A DNA stretch of 37,611 nt from Chloroflexota bacterium (GTDB lineage: Bacteria > Chloroflexota > Dormibacteria > Dormibacterales > Dormibacteraceae): positions 1 to 37,611 of the forward strand of contig VBIU01000035.1 in NCBI GenBank assembly GCA_005880945.1, written 5' to 3'. The notes under the pieces were generated by a model that saw nothing but the letters and a program-made list of their open reading frames with translations, was not told the DNA's origin and made no database searches. Positions 37,097 through 37,611 of the stretch are shown piece after piece. The translations under genes and the position numbers were made by a program. Each line of letters starts with the position of its first letter. Position 1 is the stretch's first letter.

Positions 37097-37611
37097 ATGG
37101 CCACCTCCGGCGTGATGCGCAAACCGGGCCTTCGCCTGTGGGGAGCGCTCGTCGTCATAGCCATCGTGCTCCAGCATCTGCCCGCCTTCTTTCACCGTCT
37201 GCTGGACGGTGACGAGGCGATCTACGGCTCCATCGCGGCGCTGATGAACGGTGGCGGAGCTTTGTACGCCGCCGGTGGCATCGACAACAAGCCGCCCGGA
37301 ATCTTCTGGGTGTACGCCGCCACTTTCGACGTTGCGGGCGCCTACCAGATGACGGCGATTCACGCTGTCGGGCTGATCGTGATGATCGCGACCTGCGGTG
37401 TCCTCTTCGTCATCGGCCGCTCCCTCGCGGGGGTGCGTGCAGGCCTCCTGTCAGCCTTGCTCTACGGCATTCTCACCGGCGCCGGCAATCCCCGCCTGCT
37501 GGCTTCGAACACCGAGCTGTTCATGATGCTGCCGCTGTCGGCGTCCGTCCTTCTAATGGTGCGGCGACGGTGGCTGTGGTCGGGAGCGCTGCTGGCGGCG
37601 GCGGGTGCGTT
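37097..37611 (+). CDS. GT39/ArnT-type membrane glycosyltransferase, N-terminal part (cut by window edge)
   Basis: An open frame of 171 codons from an ATG to the window end. It begins MATSGVMRKPGLRLWGALVV with a first membrane helix. The loop LLDGDEAIYGSIAALMNGGG contains the acidic pair (DGDE) that binds metal and substrate in GT-C enzymes, and GGIDNKPPGIFWVYAATF is the NKPP segment typical of PMT/ArnT-like proteins. Helices continue to the edge. It would transfer a sugar from polyprenyl phosphate outside the membrane. The C-terminal part is missing only because of the window boundary. Confidence 0.85.
   Translation, partial: MATSGVMRKPGLRLWGALVVIAIVLQHLPAFFHRLLDGDEAIYGSIAALMNGGGALYAAGGIDNKPPGIFWVYAATFDVAGAYQMTAIHAVGLIVMIATCGVLFVIGRSLAGVRAGLLSALLYGILTGAGNPRLLASNTELFMMLPLSASVLLMVRRRWLWSGALLAAAGA

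Overview
The window is high-GC bacterial DNA, almost fully coding, with many start/stop overlaps (ATGA, GTGA, TTGA) and frequent GTG and TTG starts. There is no rRNA, tRNA or CRISPR array, so taxonomy rests on gene content. That content is a split LigD, a paired AdnAB-like helicase-nuclease, an LprG/P55-type lipoprotein-exporter operon, a FasR-like regulator beside a fab operon, and many apparently leaderless promoters. It points to a Terrabacteria lineage such as Dormibacterota/Chloroflexota or a deep actinobacterial group. This is an inference, not a proven placement.

Bases 1-3700 look like part of a DNA-transfer or DNA-uptake locus. On the minus strand are the start of an SSB gene (cut by the edge), an M23 endopeptidase, a TrbL/VirB6-like membrane protein and a VirB2/TrbC-like pilin. 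Two further short pilin-like genes (50 and 44 codons, too small for ordinary gene callers) follow. Two of the three pilin-like genes share an 88-bp identical segment. A small membrane protein gene, an orphan SUKH (SMI1/KNR4) immunity-like gene and a methyltransferase fragment sit between or beside them on the plus strand.

The most striking signal is a 16-bp box, consensus CTTAACAGGCAGGGTT, followed after exactly 21 bp by a TANNNT -10 element. It precedes ssb (weaker match), all three pilin-like genes, and a single-pass membrane protein 8 kb away (11085-11471). This defines a candidate activator-dependent regulon around the transfer locus.

Bases 3709-9672 (plus strand) carry LigD phosphoesterase-ligase, LigD polymerase and a type II NADH dehydrogenase as one overlapping run, then an lprG-p55-like pair. 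A methyltransferase (minus), bactofilin (plus) and the distal regulon member (minus) follow. Bases 11516-22939 are all minus strand. Read in transcription order they are: a PucR/FasR-like regulator; fabF-acpP-fabH-fabD-fabG-accD-accA (fatty acid elongation and malonyl-CoA supply); then dtd, a DMT exporter, threonine dehydratase, a CBS/zinc-ribbon protein and an aminotransferase.

Bases 22976-28159 hold a dienelactone hydrolase, a DinB-like protein, a HIT protein, an ABC-2 exporter pair, an adenosine-kinase-like PfkB kinase and a PhaF-like basic phasin with a consensus promoter and palindromic operator. Bases 28210-34792 hold two AdnAB-like helicase-nucleases plus a small unknown protein in one operon. 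The right end has a Gpr/YghZ-type aldo-keto reductase with a GT87 mannosyltransferase-like protein, and divergently the start of a GT39-type glycosyltransferase cut by the edge.
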